Shown here: piece by piece, positions 30,183 to 39,120 of the stretch
Position numbering within the stretch: the first letter of the stretch is position 1
Layout: each line of letters starts with the position of its first letter
DNA from: Clostridium sp. AM58-1XD
Lineage (GTDB): Bacteria > Bacillota > Clostridia > Lachnospirales > Lachnospiraceae
Direction: 5' to 3'
Assembly (NCBI RefSeq): GCF_003464085.1
Contig: NZ_QSDR01000030.1
Coordinates: forward strand, 1 to 48,872
Length of the DNA: 48,872 nucleotides
Notes under the pieces: generated by a model
The model's input: the letters and a program-made list of their open reading frames with translations, nothing else
What the model was told of the DNA's origin: nothing
The model's database searches: none
Translations under genes and position numbers: made by a program

Positions 30183-31303
30183 ATGGTTATAGAACAATTC
30201 TTTGATTCATTAAAAAGAAATAATGTTTCCTTTTTTACAGGCGTTCCGGATTCTTACCTGAACGGGTTCTGTAATTATCTAAAGTTACATTATTCTGTAC
30301 AGGATCATGTGATTACTGCAAACGAGGGGAACGCTGTCGCGTTAGCGGCAGGATACTATCTGAGTACGGGAAAGATTCCTCTCGTATATATGCAGAATTC
30401 CGGAATGGGGAATTCCTTTAATCCATTGGTATCTTTAGCTGATAAGCATGTGTATTCAATCCCTATGATATTGCTGATCGGCTGGCGGGGAGAACCAGGA
30501 ACTGAGGATGCCGAGAGGGAGCAGCATACGATGCAGGGAGACTGACGAAGCGTCTGCTGGATGATATGGAGATTCCTTATCGCGTTCTTTCGGATAACAC
30601 GGCGAATACAGATATTACCTGGGCCGCGGCATATGCAGGAGAAAACAGAATTCCGACTGCGCTGCTTGCTCCGAACGGCGTCTTAACTGAAAAAAAGAAA
30701 AACGAACCGGATAATCGTTATCCGCTGAGCCGTGAAGAAGCGATCAGTATTGTATTGCGTTCTTTACCAGAGAATACGTTATATGCGGCGACCACAGGAA
30801 GAGCGACGCGGGAATTGTTTTGCCAAAGGGAACTTTGGAGAGAGGGACATGAACGGGATTTCCTTAATATTGGTTCTATGGGACATGCATCCTCTGTGGC
30901 AATGGGACTGGCATTAGGCAATTTAAAGCGCAGAGTCGTCTGCCTGGACGGCGACGCCGCTGCGATTATGCACATGGGATCAATGACAACAGTCAGCAAA
31001 TTAAATCTCCCTAATTTTATCCATATCGTATTAAATAACGGAGAACATGAGTCCGTAGGTGGGCAGCCGTCTGCGGGGCATTTAATCAACTTTACGGAAA
31101 TTGCGGAAAGCTGCGGATATTATACGGTCGGACATGCTGTGGAAAATGCAGAGGATTTGACGGAAGCAATAAAAAAATGCATGGAATGCGGGAGGGCATC
31201 TTTTATAGATATGCGGATTCACAGTGGTATTCGCAGCGATTTGAAATCGATTCATCTTAAAAGCCACCAACTGATAGAGAAATTACAGAAAGAATTGAGG
31301 TAA
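30183..31303 (+). CDS. Phosphonopyruvate decarboxylase-family TPP enzyme (frameshifted)
   Basis: Thiamine-diphosphate enzyme of the AepY/Ppd and sulfopyruvate decarboxylase family, 373 residues when joined. The N-terminal half has FFTGVPDSYLNGFCNYL, ANEGNAVALAAGYYLSTG (catalytic Glu) and YMQNSGMGNSFNPL. The C-terminal half has GSMGHASSVAMGLALG, the TPP/Mg motif LDGDAAAIMHMGSM and LNNGEHESVGGQPS. The frame breaks near 30538 (GGGAGACTG where one more A is expected). No PEP mutase is present in the window, so phosphonopyruvate as substrate is doubtful. It would yield an aldehyde that the preceding reductase could use. Confidence 0.87.
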
Positions 31304-31309
31304 ACGTGT

Positions 31310-32203
31310 ATGGAAAAAACAAGGGAATTTTTAAAGTCAATCGGTCTGCCGAGAGGAGATGCTTACGACCTTCCTACCTCTGAAAAACGATTTTCGGACG
31401 GCGCGCAGTACCGCTTTGAAGTTCCGGGAATCCAGGGACCAAAAGTGATGGAAACCCTTCTGGAAACCATGGATCAGTACGGTATTCCGCTGCATCGCGT
31501 CACTCAGACAAAAGGGATTATGATGTTAACGGATAATGAAATCATGGAGATGGTGAGACTTGCAGCGCAGGCTGAAACCGATCTGATTCTGGCAATCGGA
31601 CCGAGAGCGACGACGGATACGAGCGCTTCTGTTCATACGGAAGAAGGAGTACGAATGGGATACCGCCTTCGTGGACAGGAGCAGATCGTCCGTGCGATCG
31701 AGGATGTAAAACGCGCGGCTTCCCTCGGCTGCAAGTCCTTCCTTGTCTATGATGAAGGATGCCTTTGGGTGCTCAATGAAATGAAGAAGGCAGGCGAGAT
31801 TCCGGCAGATTCTCATTTTAAAATTTCCGCCCACGCGGGACATGGAAATCCCTGCTCCGCAAAGGTGCTGGAAATGCTGGGGGCAAGCTCCATTAATCCT
31901 GTGCGTGATATCCAGCTTCCGATGCTGGCGGCGATGCGTCAGGCAATTGATATTCCCATCGATATTCATACGGAGAATCCAAAGTCTACGGGCGGATTTA
32001 TCCGTCACTATGAAGTGCCTGAGATGATCCGGGTAGCGGCGCCGATTTACTTAAAAACAGGAGGGTCTGTTGCGGCGACTCACAGTTGGGACAGTACGGA
32101 GAGAGATGCGAGGCAGCGGGCAAAACAGGTTTCCCTTGTTAAGAGGATGATTGACAACTATTATCCGGAGGCCGTTGGCTCCAAGAAAGGGACGATAAGA
32201 TAA
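31310..32203 (+). CDS. U32-peptidase-like TIM-barrel protein
   Basis: A 297-residue soluble protein. Blocks such as FEVPGIQGPKVMETLL, GIPLHRVTQTKGIMMLT and AHAGHGNPCSAKVLEM resemble short proteins annotated in databases as U32 family peptidases, though many of these are not proteases. It lacks a signal peptide. Conserved His, Asp and Glu residues at strand ends (SAHAGHGN, DIHTENPKSTGG) suggest a metal-dependent barrel enzyme. It is 7 nt after the TPP enzyme and 3 nt before the lyase gene, so tightly coupled. I assign no reaction. Confidence 0.7.
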   Translation: MEKTREFLKSIGLPRGDAYDLPTSEKRFSDGAQYRFEVPGIQGPKVMETLLETMDQYGIPLHRVTQTKGIMMLTDNEIMEMVRLAAQAETDLILAIGPRATTDTSASVHTEEGVRMGYRLRGQEQIVRAIEDVKRAASLGCKSFLVYDEGCLWVLNEMKKAGEIPADSHFKISAHAGHGNPCSAKVLEMLGASSINPVRDIQLPMLAAMRQAIDIPIDIHTENPKSTGGFIRHYEVPEMIRVAAPIYLKTGGSVAATHSWDSTERDARQRAKQVSLVKRMIDNYYPEAVGSKKGTIR

Positions 32204-32205
32204 GT

Positions 32206-33357
32206 ATGAAACATCATAAATATAACCCGGATTTTAAATTCGTAGTGGAACCGGAGAACTTTTCAAAATACTCTGATAAGGAAATTTTGCAGTATTGTCT
32301 TGGAGCTACGATGTATATGCCGGGAACAAAAGATTTTACGCAGAAAATACTAAATCGCGAAATACCAGGTCTTACGTCTATGGTATTTTGTTTCGAGGAT
32401 GCCTGTCCGGAGGGAAAGGTGGAAGAGGCGGAGAAAAACGTCATTCATGTGCTGGACGTGCTCAGCACGGCTTTAGATGACGGATCATTAACTTATGATG
32501 ATCTGCCGCTTATTTTCTGCCGTGTCAGAAGCCAGGAACAATTTATCAGGTTTGCTAAGCAGCTGACGCCTCATCATGTGAAGGCATTGACCGGCATCAA
32601 TTTTCCGAAGTTTAATGCGCATAACGGAAATGTCTATATGTTTTATTTAAAGCAGTTAAACGAAAAATTCGGAGAAATTCTCTATGGTATGCCGATTATC
32701 GAAGATCCAGAGGTGGCCTTTAAAGAAACCAGAATGACCGAACTGATGGGAATCAAAGAGATTCTCGACAAGTATAAGGACATTGTTCTTCAAGTCCGTG
32801 TCGGCGCCACCGACTTCTCGTCCTGTTTTGGCGCAAGGCGCGGCGTGGATTACTCCATTTATGACATTCTTACGGTACGGGAAATCCTGACGGATATTAT
32901 CAACGTGTTCGGGAGAAACAACGACTATGTCATTTCCGGTCCTGTCTGGGAGTATTTCCGCGTTAGCAAGCAGATGATGTTCGATCAACTGCCAAGTCAC
33001 GATATTGAAGACTGCCTGCTCAAGAGAATTCCAATTGTGAATAATGAGGTAGACGGTTTGTTGAGAGAAGTGGTCCTTGACAAAGCGAATGGTTTTGTTG
33101 GAAGAACGGTCATACATCCGACTCATATTAAATACGTCAATGCAATGCAGGCTGTTACGAAGGAAGAGTATCAGGATGCAGTCAATATCCTGGGAAGTGA
33201 AACAGGCGGCGTATTTAAAGGTGAGAGCGGAAATAAAATGAACGAAGTAAAGCCACACACAAACTGGGCCAAAAAGATTTACATGCGGTCCCGTGCATTT
33301 GGCGTGATTGAAAATGAAAACAGTTTTATCCAGCTGTTCTCTCCAAAAGGAGAATAA
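32206..33357 (+). CDS. HpcH/HpaI-type C-C bond lyase
   Basis: A 383-residue TIM-barrel protein of the citrate-lyase beta/HpcH-HpaI superfamily. The N-terminal MYMPGTKDF and MVFCFEDACPEG (acidic residues for Mg) and later LTGINFPKF, GMPIIEDPEVAF and VRVGATDFSSCFG are barrel motifs. The length and the ATP-grasp context resemble the 'C-C_Bond_Lyase' subgroup described near tellurium-resistance biosynthetic operons. It could make or cleave a beta-hydroxy acid, for instance a malate- or citramalate-like compound, which the dehydratases either side could then process. Confidence 0.78.
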   Translation: MKHHKYNPDFKFVVEPENFSKYSDKEILQYCLGATMYMPGTKDFTQKILNREIPGLTSMVFCFEDACPEGKVEEAEKNVIHVLDVLSTALDDGSLTYDDLPLIFCRVRSQEQFIRFAKQLTPHHVKALTGINFPKFNAHNGNVYMFYLKQLNEKFGEILYGMPIIEDPEVAFKETRMTELMGIKEILDKYKDIVLQVRVGATDFSSCFGARRGVDYSIYDILTVREILTDIINVFGRNNDYVISGPVWEYFRVSKQMMFDQLPSHDIEDCLLKRIPIVNNEVDGLLREVVLDKANGFVGRTVIHPTHIKYVNAMQAVTKEEYQDAVNILGSETGGVFKGESGNKMNEVKPHTNWAKKIYMRSRAFGVIENENSFIQLFSPKGE

Positions 33358-33372
33358 GAAGGAGAGATAAAG

Positions 33373-33876
33373 ATGAAAAGAATAACGACTCCGATCAGCG
33401 AAGAAACAGCAAGAGAGCTTCAGGTCGGCGATCAGATTTTAATTTCAGGTTACATATACTGCGGCAGGGACGCCGTGCTCCCCAGGGTCTGCGCATTCAT
33501 TGAGTCCGGTGAAATTGAAAATATAGGAATCTGCCTGCAGGGCGGTGTGATTTTCCATACGGCGGTCAGCCCTGCCGGAGTTGGTCCGACTTCCAGCAAT
33601 AAGCCGGAGATTGAAGGCAGTTTTGAAGGGCTTTCAAAAGCAGGTGTGAAAATCCATCTCGGTAAGGGTGAAATCAGCAGGGACACCATCCGTATGCTGG
33701 AAGCGGAAAATGCTGTTTATGCCGTTATTCCGCCAGTGACAGCATTGCTTGGTAATAATACATTGGAACAAAGACTGGCAGCCTTTCCGGAATTAGGGAT
33801 GGAAGCTCTTTACGAACTAAAAGTCGTGGACTATCCGGCAATTATTGCCGCCGCTCATAACAGGAGCATTTATTGA
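33373..33876 (+). CDS. Class I fumarase/tartrate dehydratase beta subunit-like
   Basis: A 167-residue homologue of the C-terminal (swivelling) domain of iron-sulfur fumarase or L-tartrate dehydratase. The motifs QVGDQILISGYIYCGRDAV, VSPAGVGPTSSNKPEIEG and the late LKVVDYPAIIAA match the family. AAGGAG precedes the ATG. It overlaps the alpha-subunit start (TGATG). Gene order is beta before alpha, the reverse of common two-subunit operons. Confidence 0.87.
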   Translation: MKRITTPISEETARELQVGDQILISGYIYCGRDAVLPRVCAFIESGEIENIGICLQGGVIFHTAVSPAGVGPTSSNKPEIEGSFEGLSKAGVKIHLGKGEISRDTIRMLEAENAVYAVIPPVTALLGNNTLEQRLAAFPELGMEALYELKVVDYPAIIAAAHNRSIY

Positions 33877-34750
33877 TGGAGGGAATTATGGGGTACGATC
33901 AGGAAATTGTAGAAAAAGTATGCGATACCCTTGTCAGGGCCGGTTCAACATTTTTACCAGATAAAAAGAAGGCATATGAGAAGGCAATTAAGAATGAGAC
34001 AAACGCCCAGGCAAAGTGGGTCCTGGAGACCGTGCTGGAAAATGCGGAGGTGGCGGAAAGGAACTGCAGCCCTCTTTGTGACGATACGGGTATCCCCCAT
34101 GTGATTGTAGAGGCGGGCCCCAATGCCGTTGTAACAGGCAGGGTCCTTGAGTCCATAAAAGAGGGGATTCGGAAAGGATTGAAAACCTTCCGGGAAGACC
34201 AATGGCCGTAAAGGGAAATGACGCACAGCGCATCGCTCAGTCGGAGGGGATGTTTGGTAAGCCGGATATGCTGGAGGCGGCGCCGATTCTGATCCGCAGT
34301 ACAGATCAGGAGGTTCTTCGTGTTCACGTATTGATGTTTGGCGGAGGTCCTGCGATCCGGGCCAATACACATAGAGTGTTTCATAAGCACCAAGTGAGCA
34401 CGGTTATCGATCAGATCGTAGATTGGGCAAAAGAATCCACGGCGAAGCTGGGCTGTTCCCCGTGCACGCTGGCAGTCGGCGTAGGGCGTTCCCATTATGA
34501 GGCGGCTTCTATGATGGTGGAGGCGCTGGTAGACGGCACTTATGAGAATCAGTCTGAAATGGAAAGGGAAATTACACGCAGGGTGAATGAATCACATGTT
34601 GGCGCGCTGGGGCTTGGCGGTGATACAACCGTACTCGCTACATTTATGAAAGTCGGCCCCCAGAGGGCCAGCGGGGTGAGAATCGTCTGTGTGAGGCCGT
34701 GCTGCTGTTTTGAACCTAGAATTGCGAGCGTGGAGTTATCAAATGGATAG
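33876..34750 (+). CDS. Class I fumarase/tartrate dehydratase alpha subunit-like (frameshifted)
   Basis: The [4Fe-4S] catalytic subunit, about 291 residues when joined. CSPLCDDTGIPHVIVE and GCSPCTLAVGVGRSHYEA carry two cluster Cys, and the C-terminal CVRPCCC offers further Cys. The frame breaks near 34185 (TTGAAAACC where TTGAAAAACC is expected), after which NLPGRPMAVKGND follows. It reversibly hydrates fumarate, mesaconate, tartrate or a related acid in known homologues. The ATG 33876 overlaps the beta stop; ATG 33888 is an alternative. Its stop overlaps the start of wzy, so the acid module and the capsule export genes are translationally linked. Confidence 0.86.
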
Positions 34751-36026
34751 AAAATGGACGCTTTGTATAAATAAAAAGAATATACCGATCTCTGTATTAA
34801 TGCTGGTATGCACAAATAAGTGGTTGTTTGAAGGCGTTTTACAGATGAAATTTTTAACGGTTATTCTGTTGGGAACGGTGTTGTTAATTACGCTTTTACA
34901 AAAGAGATTTCACATCTGTCTGACATCCGGAATCTGGCTGCTGTATTGTTTTAATATTCTGTTAAGTGTTACAATCAGCGGATTTTCTTTCAGCGCATGG
35001 GGCAATGCGATACTTATGGTTGAAATTGTCCTCTTTACTATGACATGCAGCTATACGGAGCTTAATTTCAATAAGATATTTCGTCTGTTAGTCATAATCG
35101 CCGCATTTCATACTTTTTTTGTTCTTCTGCAGCTGGCGGCAGAAGAAAGTTTTCAATCCCTTTATTTTCCGATATTACCTACCGGAGCGAAAGAAAACGC
35201 AATGCGTTACAGCAGATTAGGTTATAATTTCGGACTTTTATACAGTCCCCATGAAGTAGCAGGAATCTTATCCTTTTCCATAGCGGGGCTGCTGTTGTGG
35301 CGTGTGATTGAAAGAAAAGGCAAGGTGAAAAATTATTTTCTTGTGATTATTCTGTCGGTCACCCTGTTTTTAGTCGGAAAAAAAGGGGTCCTTGGTCTTG
35401 CAGTTCTGTCTTTTATTATATGTGTTTTAATTTTGTACGGTTCAAGAAAACAATGGCACAGGGCCATATTTACAGTCGCGGCTGCTTATCTAATGTTTCA
35501 AATGGCGAAATACTATATTATGACCCATCCAGATAATACTGTGTTTTATAGAATGTATCAGTTTTTTGATAACCTGAATAAAGGAAAGGCAGTCGATTCC
35601 GGAAGAAATATTTTATATGCAATTGCTGTTTCAGAATGGAATTCGCATAAATTATTCGGGATTGGGTGGTATCATTTTGTCTCTAAAACGGTGACGGATT
35701 ATGGTTATAATTCATGGCATCAAGTTAATCTGGATTATCTTCAATGGCTGTGCGAGACGGGGATAATTGGCTTGATTTTGAATTTGATTCCATTGGTAAC
35801 TACCCTGTATCAAGCTGTTTTTATAAGCAGAAAAGTGATTAGGAGGGAAGATAACGAACAGGAAAAATGGATGATTATATTTGCCGTTTTTATTCAGCTA
35901 TTTACGGCTGCATATGCCTTTATTGAAGTGCCGTTTTATGATATTTACTTCTTTTCCATGTATATGATATCCTGTATGATTATTAATGGGGTGTATGCCG
36001 ACCGAAAAAAATATAAGAATTGGTAA
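34743..36026 (+). CDS. wzy: O-antigen ligase/polymerase-type membrane protein (Wzy)
   Basis: A 427-residue polytopic membrane protein with about ten to twelve hydrophobic helices. A large loop contains YSPHEVAGILSFSIAG and DSGRNILYAIAVSEWNSH followed by LFGIGWYHF, typical of the O-antigen polymerase/ligase superfamily. Given Wzx next door and no other polymerase, it most likely polymerises the repeat unit outside the membrane. It starts within the fumarase alpha gene (8-nt overlap). AT-rich codons suggest a different history from the oxidoreductase and envelope genes upstream. Confidence 0.85.
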   Translation: MDRKWTLCINKKNIPISVLMLVCTNKWLFEGVLQMKFLTVILLGTVLLITLLQKRFHICLTSGIWLLYCFNILLSVTISGFSFSAWGNAILMVEIVLFTMTCSYTELNFNKIFRLLVIIAAFHTFFVLLQLAAEESFQSLYFPILPTGAKENAMRYSRLGYNFGLLYSPHEVAGILSFSIAGLLLWRVIERKGKVKNYFLVIILSVTLFLVGKKGVLGLAVLSFIICVLILYGSRKQWHRAIFTVAAAYLMFQMAKYYIMTHPDNTVFYRMYQFFDNLNKGKAVDSGRNILYAIAVSEWNSHKLFGIGWYHFVSKTVTDYGYNSWHQVNLDYLQWLCETGIIGLILNLIPLVTTLYQAVFISRKVIRREDNEQEKWMIIFAVFIQLFTAAYAFIEVPFYDIYFFSMYMISCMIINGVYADRKKYKNW

Positions 36027-36029
36027 GGC

Positions 36030-36046
36030 CGGTCCCGCTGGGACCG
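36030..36046 (+). other. Short intercistronic hairpin between wzy and wzx
   Basis: CGGTCCC, GCT, GGGACCG form a perfect 7-bp stem right after the wzy stop, with no T-tract. It could stabilise the wzy message 3' end or weakly attenuate wzx. Confidence 0.45.
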
Positions 36047-36075
36047 ACGGGTAATAAAAAGGATTGGATGTAGAA

Positions 36076-37491
36076 ATGAACAGACAAAAAGCACTTGTTA
36101 AAAATACGATTATTTTAGCAGTAGGGACATTTTTTCCTAAGTTTGCTATTTTTATTACGCTGCCGATTCTGACCGCATACATGACACAGGCAGAGTATGG
36201 TACATATGATCTCGTAATTACACTTGTGGCACTGTTGCTGCCGGCGGCGACATTGCAGATACAATCGGCTGCATTCCGTTTTTTGATCGATACACAAAAA
36301 GATGAGGTAGAAAAAAAGTCGATTGTCAGCAATATATATGGTTTTATTATTCCGGTATCTGTGGTGGTGCTGATGATTCTATTTCTTTTATTAAGGAGCC
36401 AGCCGGCTGAGATCCGGTTAGGAATCTGCGCTTATTTTTTATTCGATATTATAGCGAATGCCAATCGCCAAATAGTCAGGGGATTGTCAAAGAACCAAGA
36501 TTATACGATCAGCGCCTGCATAAGTTCAGCCGGCCAGATTCTTTTAATCATTATTCTGGTCCTCGGGCTTAAAACCGGACTGCTGGGGGGAGTTATCGCG
36601 CTTGCGTGTGCGGAATTTCTGTCGGCTGTATTTCTGTTTTTTAAAAGTGGAATTTACAGATATTTGGACATGAATGCAATCAGCCGGGTAAAGCTGAAAT
36701 CATTATTAAGCTATTCATGGCCTATGGTGCCAAATAGTTTATCCCAATGGGTGATGAATGTTTCAGATCGCATGATTATCACTTTGTTTATGGGAGTTGC
36801 GGCGAATGCCATATATGCAGTCGCATATAAAATCCCTTCTATATTAAATTTCGCCCAGATGACCTTTAATATGGCATGGCAGGAGAATGCTTCAATCGTA
36901 TCAAAGGATGAGGACGCCGCCGCTTATTATTCTGCAATGTTTGAGGTATTGTTTAATATTGTTGCCGGATTCTTGGCTGTTTTAATAGGAATCACACCAA
37001 TCCTATTTAAAATTTTAGTCAGAGGAAATTATAAAGCCGCTTATAATCAAATACCAATCCTTTATATGGGTATGCTGTTCTTTGCGTTATCATCGTTCTG
37101 GGGCGGTATTTTTGTAGCGTATAAGAAAACGAAAATAGTTGGAACGACTACTGTTTGTGCTGCGGCTATAAACTTGGCAATCGATCTGTTAACGATACGG
37201 AGAATCGGAATATATGCCGCTTCCATATCCACGTTAGCCAGCTATATTGTACTGTGCATATTCCGCATAATCGGAGTGCAGAAGCTAATAAAGCTTCATT
37301 ACAACGTCAGACACATCGCTGCAGTTTTGTGCGTATTGATTCTGCTCTGTATATCATGCGCCCAACAGCGGTTTATTTTAGATGTTATTAATTTTGCAGC
37401 AGGAACAGCCGCAGCCTGCTTCTTAAATTCAGGTATTATTAAAATTTTGTTCCGAAAAGTTCTCAATGTGACCTCGTCACCGACACAATAA
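36076..37491 (+). CDS. wzx: Polysaccharide flippase (Wzx, MATE/MVF-like)
   Basis: A 471-residue membrane protein with about fourteen hydrophobic helices. It moves lipid-linked repeat units across the membrane. The N terminus (KNTIILAVGTFFPKFAIFITLPILTAYM) matches the flippase family, with TQAEYGTYDL in the first loop. The ATG at 36076 is chosen over a TTG at 36064. It completes the Wzy-dependent export set with the initiating transferase and wzy. Few dedicated GT-A or GT-B glycosyltransferases are visible in the window, which is unusual for such a locus. Confidence 0.88.
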   Translation: MNRQKALVKNTIILAVGTFFPKFAIFITLPILTAYMTQAEYGTYDLVITLVALLLPAATLQIQSAAFRFLIDTQKDEVEKKSIVSNIYGFIIPVSVVVLMILFLLLRSQPAEIRLGICAYFLFDIIANANRQIVRGLSKNQDYTISACISSAGQILLIIILVLGLKTGLLGGVIALACAEFLSAVFLFFKSGIYRYLDMNAISRVKLKSLLSYSWPMVPNSLSQWVMNVSDRMIITLFMGVAANAIYAVAYKIPSILNFAQMTFNMAWQENASIVSKDEDAAAYYSAMFEVLFNIVAGFLAVLIGITPILFKILVRGNYKAAYNQIPILYMGMLFFALSSFWGGIFVAYKKTKIVGTTTVCAAAINLAIDLLTIRRIGIYAASISTLASYIVLCIFRIIGVQKLIKLHYNVRHIAAVLCVLILLCISCAQQRFILDVINFAAGTAAACFLNSGIIKILFRKVLNVTSSPTQ

Positions 37492-37538
37492 AACATTTCG
37501 CATATACTGACTAAAAAGAACAGTCAGGAGTGTGGAAG

Positions 37539-37823
37539 ATGAATCGTCTTGTACAGAATCAGAATACAGATATCAGGAAAAAAAGTAGGGCATCCGTTGA
37601 TAAAACAGGCTGCGTGGCCTGTGGCTGCTGCGTGAAATACTGTCCTAGAGAGGCGATCCGGGTCGTATCAGGAATATATGCAGAGGTGGATACGGACCGG
37701 TGTGTCGGCTGCGGACTCTGTGCCAGGGCATGTCCCGCCTCTACGATTTCGATTTATACGGTTTCCAGTGCGAATGGAGGGAGTACAGCGGCAGATCAGG
37801 AGGGGAAAATGGATGAAAAATAG
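37539..37823 (+). CDS. 2x[4Fe-4S] ferredoxin-type protein
   Basis: A 94-residue protein with two CxxCxxCxxxCP motifs (CVACGCCVKYCP and CVGCGLCARACP), both complete, flanked by Lys-rich and Gly/Ser-rich tails. GGAG precedes ATG 37539. It overlaps the next gene by 11 nt, so the two are co-translated. It probably passes electrons to or from the membrane partner. Confidence 0.88.
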   Translation: MNRLVQNQNTDIRKKSRASVDKTGCVACGCCVKYCPREAIRVVSGIYAEVDTDRCVGCGLCARACPASTISIYTVSSANGGSTAADQEGKMDEK

Positions 37824-38403
37824 GAAAAAACACTGGTACGAATACCTTTGGATTGCGTCTCTTATATATCTTGTACTTGGATTTGTGAATATCCTCTTTG
37901 CATGGGCAGGATTAATCTGTTTTTTCGTTCCGTTGATGTTTGCCGTCGTGAAAGGGAATAAGCATTACTGCAACCGTTATTGTGGAAGAGGGCAGCTGCT
38001 GGAAGTGCTGGGTAACAGGCTTGGCCTGTCAAGAAAAAAAGATATACCTGCTTTTGTTAAGAGCAGATGGTTTCGATATGGTTTCTTGGCATTCTTTCTG
38101 ATAATGTTTGTAAATATGCTCTTCACTACATATCTCGTGTCTGCTGGTCAGTCCAATATGAGAGCTGTTGTGAAGGTGCTTTGGACCATCAGGTTTCCAT
38201 GGGATTTTGCCTATCATGGTACGGTGATTGCACCATGGGTTGCTCAGTTCGCATTTGGATTCTATAGTGTTATGCTGACGTCTACAATACTTGGTTTGCT
38301 TACCATGATTCTCTTCAAACCGCGTTCCTGGTGCGTCTACTGTCCGATGGGAACCATGACCCAGGGAATCTGCATGTTAAAACACAGGGGAACACGAGAA
38401 TAA
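37813..38403 (+). CDS. NapH/RnfA-like 4Fe-4S membrane protein
   Basis: A 196-residue protein with four to five membrane segments and Cys motifs facing the cytoplasm (CNRYCGRGQLL and CVYCPMGTMTQ), the pattern of NapH-like quinol or ferredoxin-linked membrane redox proteins. No nitrate reductase genes are nearby. With the ferredoxin it forms a small redox pair whose electron acceptor is unknown. The ATG at 37813 lies inside the end of the ferredoxin gene. Confidence 0.78.
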   Translation: MKNRKKHWYEYLWIASLIYLVLGFVNILFAWAGLICFFVPLMFAVVKGNKHYCNRYCGRGQLLEVLGNRLGLSRKKDIPAFVKSRWFRYGFLAFFLIMFVNMLFTTYLVSAGQSNMRAVVKVLWTIRFPWDFAYHGTVIAPWVAQFAFGFYSVMLTSTILGLLTMILFKPRSWCVYCPMGTMTQGICMLKHRGTRE

Positions 38404-38557
38404 ATATAGCCAAATCCTTTCCGATGTAATATAATTTCGTTAAAGCAGGCATGATATCTGCTATGGGATTCAATAAAACGTATTATGTCTGCTGGTACTG
38501 TGAACGTTCTATGGACGGACATTCATAAATTTTATATTGGAAGGGAAAATTCTTCTT

Positions 38558-39058
38558 ATGAACATACAGAGAAACAGGAAAAACAAAAACTTTATAATAA
38601 AATATGGAAAGACGGCTCTTCTGATCCTGTGGATGGCCGTTATTTTCATGTTTTCCCATGCTCCGGCGGACGATTCGACAGAAGTCAGCCGCAGGGCCGG
38701 ACGGATCATCGGCAGCATTACGGTAAAGGATTTTGAAGAATGGAGCGATAAGAAGCAGGAGGTATTTTTAGAGCGAATTGACCATACGGTCAGAAAAAGT
38801 GCACATTTTACAGAGTACATGATTCTTGGAATTTTATGCTTAGCTGTATTAGGAAGTCAAAAGAGAGGAAAAAGTTGGCTGCTAGGGACGTGTTATGCCA
38901 TTACGGATGAGATTCACCAGTATTTTATTCCGGGAAGAAGTTGTCAGATCAGCGATATGGTATTGGACAGCTTTGGCGTTGCCGCAGGAGTGATTCTGGC
39001 AGCTGCAGCAGTTAAGATGTTCTATGTCTGTAGAGAAAAGAAGGAGAAAAACCAGTAA
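38558..39058 (+). CDS. VanZ-like family protein
   Basis: A 166-residue membrane protein with four hydrophobic helices. The signature is present: IFMFSHAPADDS near the N terminus, HTVRKSAHFTEYMILGIL and DEIHQYFIPGRSCQISDMVLDSFG. VanZ relatives modulate teicoplanin susceptibility in some enterococci, but stand-alone copies are widespread with unknown roles, so no resistance is implied. AAGGGA lies upstream of ATG 38558. Confidence 0.87.
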   Translation: MNIQRNRKNKNFIIKYGKTALLILWMAVIFMFSHAPADDSTEVSRRAGRIIGSITVKDFEEWSDKKQEVFLERIDHTVRKSAHFTEYMILGILCLAVLGSQKRGKSWLLGTCYAITDEIHQYFIPGRSCQISDMVLDSFGVAAGVILAAAAVKMFYVCREKKEKNQ

Positions 39059-39120
39059 AAAAGCTAGGGCATATGCAGATATTAAGTGTTTTAATCGATC
39101 GTCAAAATTAAGAAGAATCC

